Assembly: GCA_030141605.1 (NCBI GenBank)
Contig: JAQGDQ010001869.1
Span: forward strand, 1-22,886
Direction: 5' to 3'
Source of the DNA: Tubiluchus corallicola
Lineage: Eukaryota > Priapulida > Priapulimorpha > Priapulimorphida > Tubiluchidae
DNA length: 22,886 nucleotides
Made by a program: the position numbers and the translations under genes. The notes beneath the pieces were generated by a model. That model had not been told where the DNA came from. It worked only from the letters and a program-made list of their open reading frames with translations, and searched no databases. Positions 21,095 to 22,886 of the stretch are shown here, piece by piece (the first letter of the stretch is position 1; each line of letters starts with the position of its first letter).

Positions 21095-22304
21095 GAGAAT
21101 GAACGGGCGCCATTATTATGCGTCATTAAGTAACACAGTCACAGTGAAATTGGCAAAAACAGGAACTATGGTCAGAGCGAAGAGATAACTGTCTGCTATG
21201 GTTCAAGAGCCACAGTACAGCTGCTAGGAGTACAAACAAGCAAGAGAGAAAGAGAGACTAGATACATCCTGAAATGACACGGTAGACAGAAATGCTAAAC
21301 ACTTTATTACAGCAAAACCTGACCCAAACTTAAACTGTAGGTCAAAACAATCTACTGTTTAAAACATGGAAAAGAAACGTACTATTTTTCAAAAATGACT
21401 TACATGAAAGAATTATAACCACATAAACACAATTTCACGTTCGCACCACTAGTTCTTCACTGTTACATACATTTCACCATTCGCTAGTTAGACGGGCACT
21501 AGCGTCTGCATTTCGAAAACGCAGTGCACAAAAAACAGGTGCTGTACCTCTCAGTTCAGATGTGTTAGTCTGTGATAAACTACACACGTTCGACAGTTCA
21601 TGCTCGAGCACAGCTATAAATTTGAAATTTGAATTTTTATCTTAAAACTTGAATCTCTTACTGTAGCGCTGTACTTCAGTCTCTCTTTTCGCAAACACGT
21701 GCAACACGTTCATGGAATATTTTTGCTGTTAAAAATTACGTTAGTTTGTGATGTCATCAATAGTTGGGCTCGCACGCCGCTAAGTAAATTTTTTAATCTA
21801 TTATTTGATTATCAGAAAAGCTTTTGCAGTATTAATTGTGTTAAAATGTATACTTTTATCATACTTCATCATGGGGTAGTATGTGAAAAATCATCCTGTT
21901 TTCCTCTAACAATGCCATCAGGTTATCTTGAGCACTTTGGGTCAATTTGAGTTCTCGAATTACGAAATATTCAAGTCAAATGAACCCCGAAGTATTCCAG
22001 TTTACACCTATAATTATTAGTTTAAAATAACTCGAATCTCTACTTTGATTCAAACCTAAATTTTATCAGAAAGAAAATCCACAAGGTTTCAAGTTCAGAC
22101 TAAGTCTTCGAATAGCAAATTAATTGAAATTCCGCACAAATAATAATAATAAACTAAAAACAAACAAATTACGTTCAAACACTGTGCAGTTTAAATAAAC
22201 AATCTGTGGTTTTTTTCCTCAGATAGACTCAAGTCCTAAATGATTCTTTGGTGCAAAACATCCAAGTTCGATAACATTAAATTCAAACAGAATGACTCGC
22301 AAGT
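21095..22304. other. No gene recognised
   Basis: AT-rich sequence. An 83-codon frame at 21699-21950 has no recognisable motif. No tRNA or splice-linked exons are visible. Confidence 0.45.
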
Positions 22305-22375
22305 TGAGGAGGTGAGCAGCTCAAAAGTTAAGCAACAACAGCTCTGGGGTATTCTGGATGGGTGACAGAAGGTAT
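22305..22375 (+). repeat. Second 5S rRNA-like fragment
   Basis: AAAGTTAAGCAACAACAG followed by CTGGATGGGTGACAGAAGGT follows the box A to box C order of 5S rRNA. The GGATGGGTGAC core is closer to 5S than in the copy at 15405. The flanks do not form a complete 5S gene. Confidence 0.6.
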
Positions 22376-22798
22376 TTTATACTATAACTTTCTGGTGGTA
22401 AAAATAAACCAATAAAGCTGCAGGAATTATATGCAATATAAATGCAGAATAAATTTTAAACTATATATTTTCTATTAGCTTCAATAACAAAGGAGTTTAA
22501 CTTTGAAAACCATAACCATGTGATGATCAGACTGAACAACAATATACAGTCCCTTGCCTCATACCTTTCCAGATTAACCTAAACTAATCAAAACTGACGA
22601 ATTGCAAGCAGTCCGGTTAGTTAGGTGTTTGAATGGAGCTGACTGGATACAGATGTCAAACTTTCAGCAAAGATTCTTCAGGGCATTCTAACAGAGTTTT
22701 AGATGTTTTAAAATTTTGCATTTTGGCTCGCTGTCCCGGGACACTAAAAGGTCAATAAATGGTCTCGCGCTTTGAAGGCTTATAACTCCAAAACGAAA

Positions 22799-22886
22799 CT
22801 GCCTGAAAACCTTAATATAGCTGCCTTAGGAACTAATGATCTGTTGAAGTTGTTATTATTCGGTAAAGATGAATTTAACTATGTTG
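22799..22886 (+). mobile_element. Second copy of LINE reverse transcriptase tail, cut by window edge
   Basis: It encodes LPENLNIAALGTNDLLKLLL and continues FGKDEFNYV. This differs by only about seven bases from the reverse complement of 18437-18524. The left edge of the similarity is sharp; what follows lies outside the window. Confidence 0.7.

Overview
The window is animal nuclear DNA, most likely from an invertebrate. The evidence is AT-rich sequence, spliced coding exons with GT/AG borders and consistent phases, decayed non-LTR (LINE) retrotransposons, DNA-transposon MITEs and many mini- and microsatellites. The species cannot be named from the sequence. There are no bacterial operons, ribosome binding sites or CRISPR arrays.

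Left half (about 1060-11228, + strand): nine exons splice in frame into one continuous partial protein of about 639 residues. It begins and ends outside the recognised exons. In order it has a polycystin-1-like GAIN-type ectodomain segment (residues about 1-286), an unusual domain with 30 cysteines (about 287-491) and a PLAT domain (about 517-639). In known polycystin-1 proteins a GPS cleavage motif and the first membrane helix lie between the GAIN and PLAT domains. Here neither is visible, and the Cys-rich block occupies that place. This is the most interesting item in the window. The introns hold three 5'-truncated LINE fragments, a Tigger-like MITE, a complete 500-bp hAT-type MITE with perfect 8-bp target duplications, two large palindromes and several minisatellites. 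One small duplication creates a decoy copy of the start of the last PLAT exon.

Centre (about 12482-12633, - strand): one exon encodes the start of a Ste20-type protein kinase, most like the kinase head of class III myosin (MYO3/NINAC). It has a start codon, a glycine-rich loop and a splice donor. No second kinase exon is visible to its left, and no further polycystin exon is visible to the right of 11228. Either the two genes are antisense and interleaved through long introns, or one is broken, displaced or misassembled.

Right half (about 13500-22886): no confident host gene is visible. The region is dominated by tandem arrays: a GAT/Asp-type repeat, a 53-bp array, a 30-bp array with a 298-bp higher-order repeat, about 640 bp of (GA)n, degenerate CCTAA-type telomere-like sequence and a second GAT/GAC array. 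It also has two 5S rRNA-like fragments and two oppositely oriented copies of the 3' coding end of the same LINE family, one cut off by the window edge.
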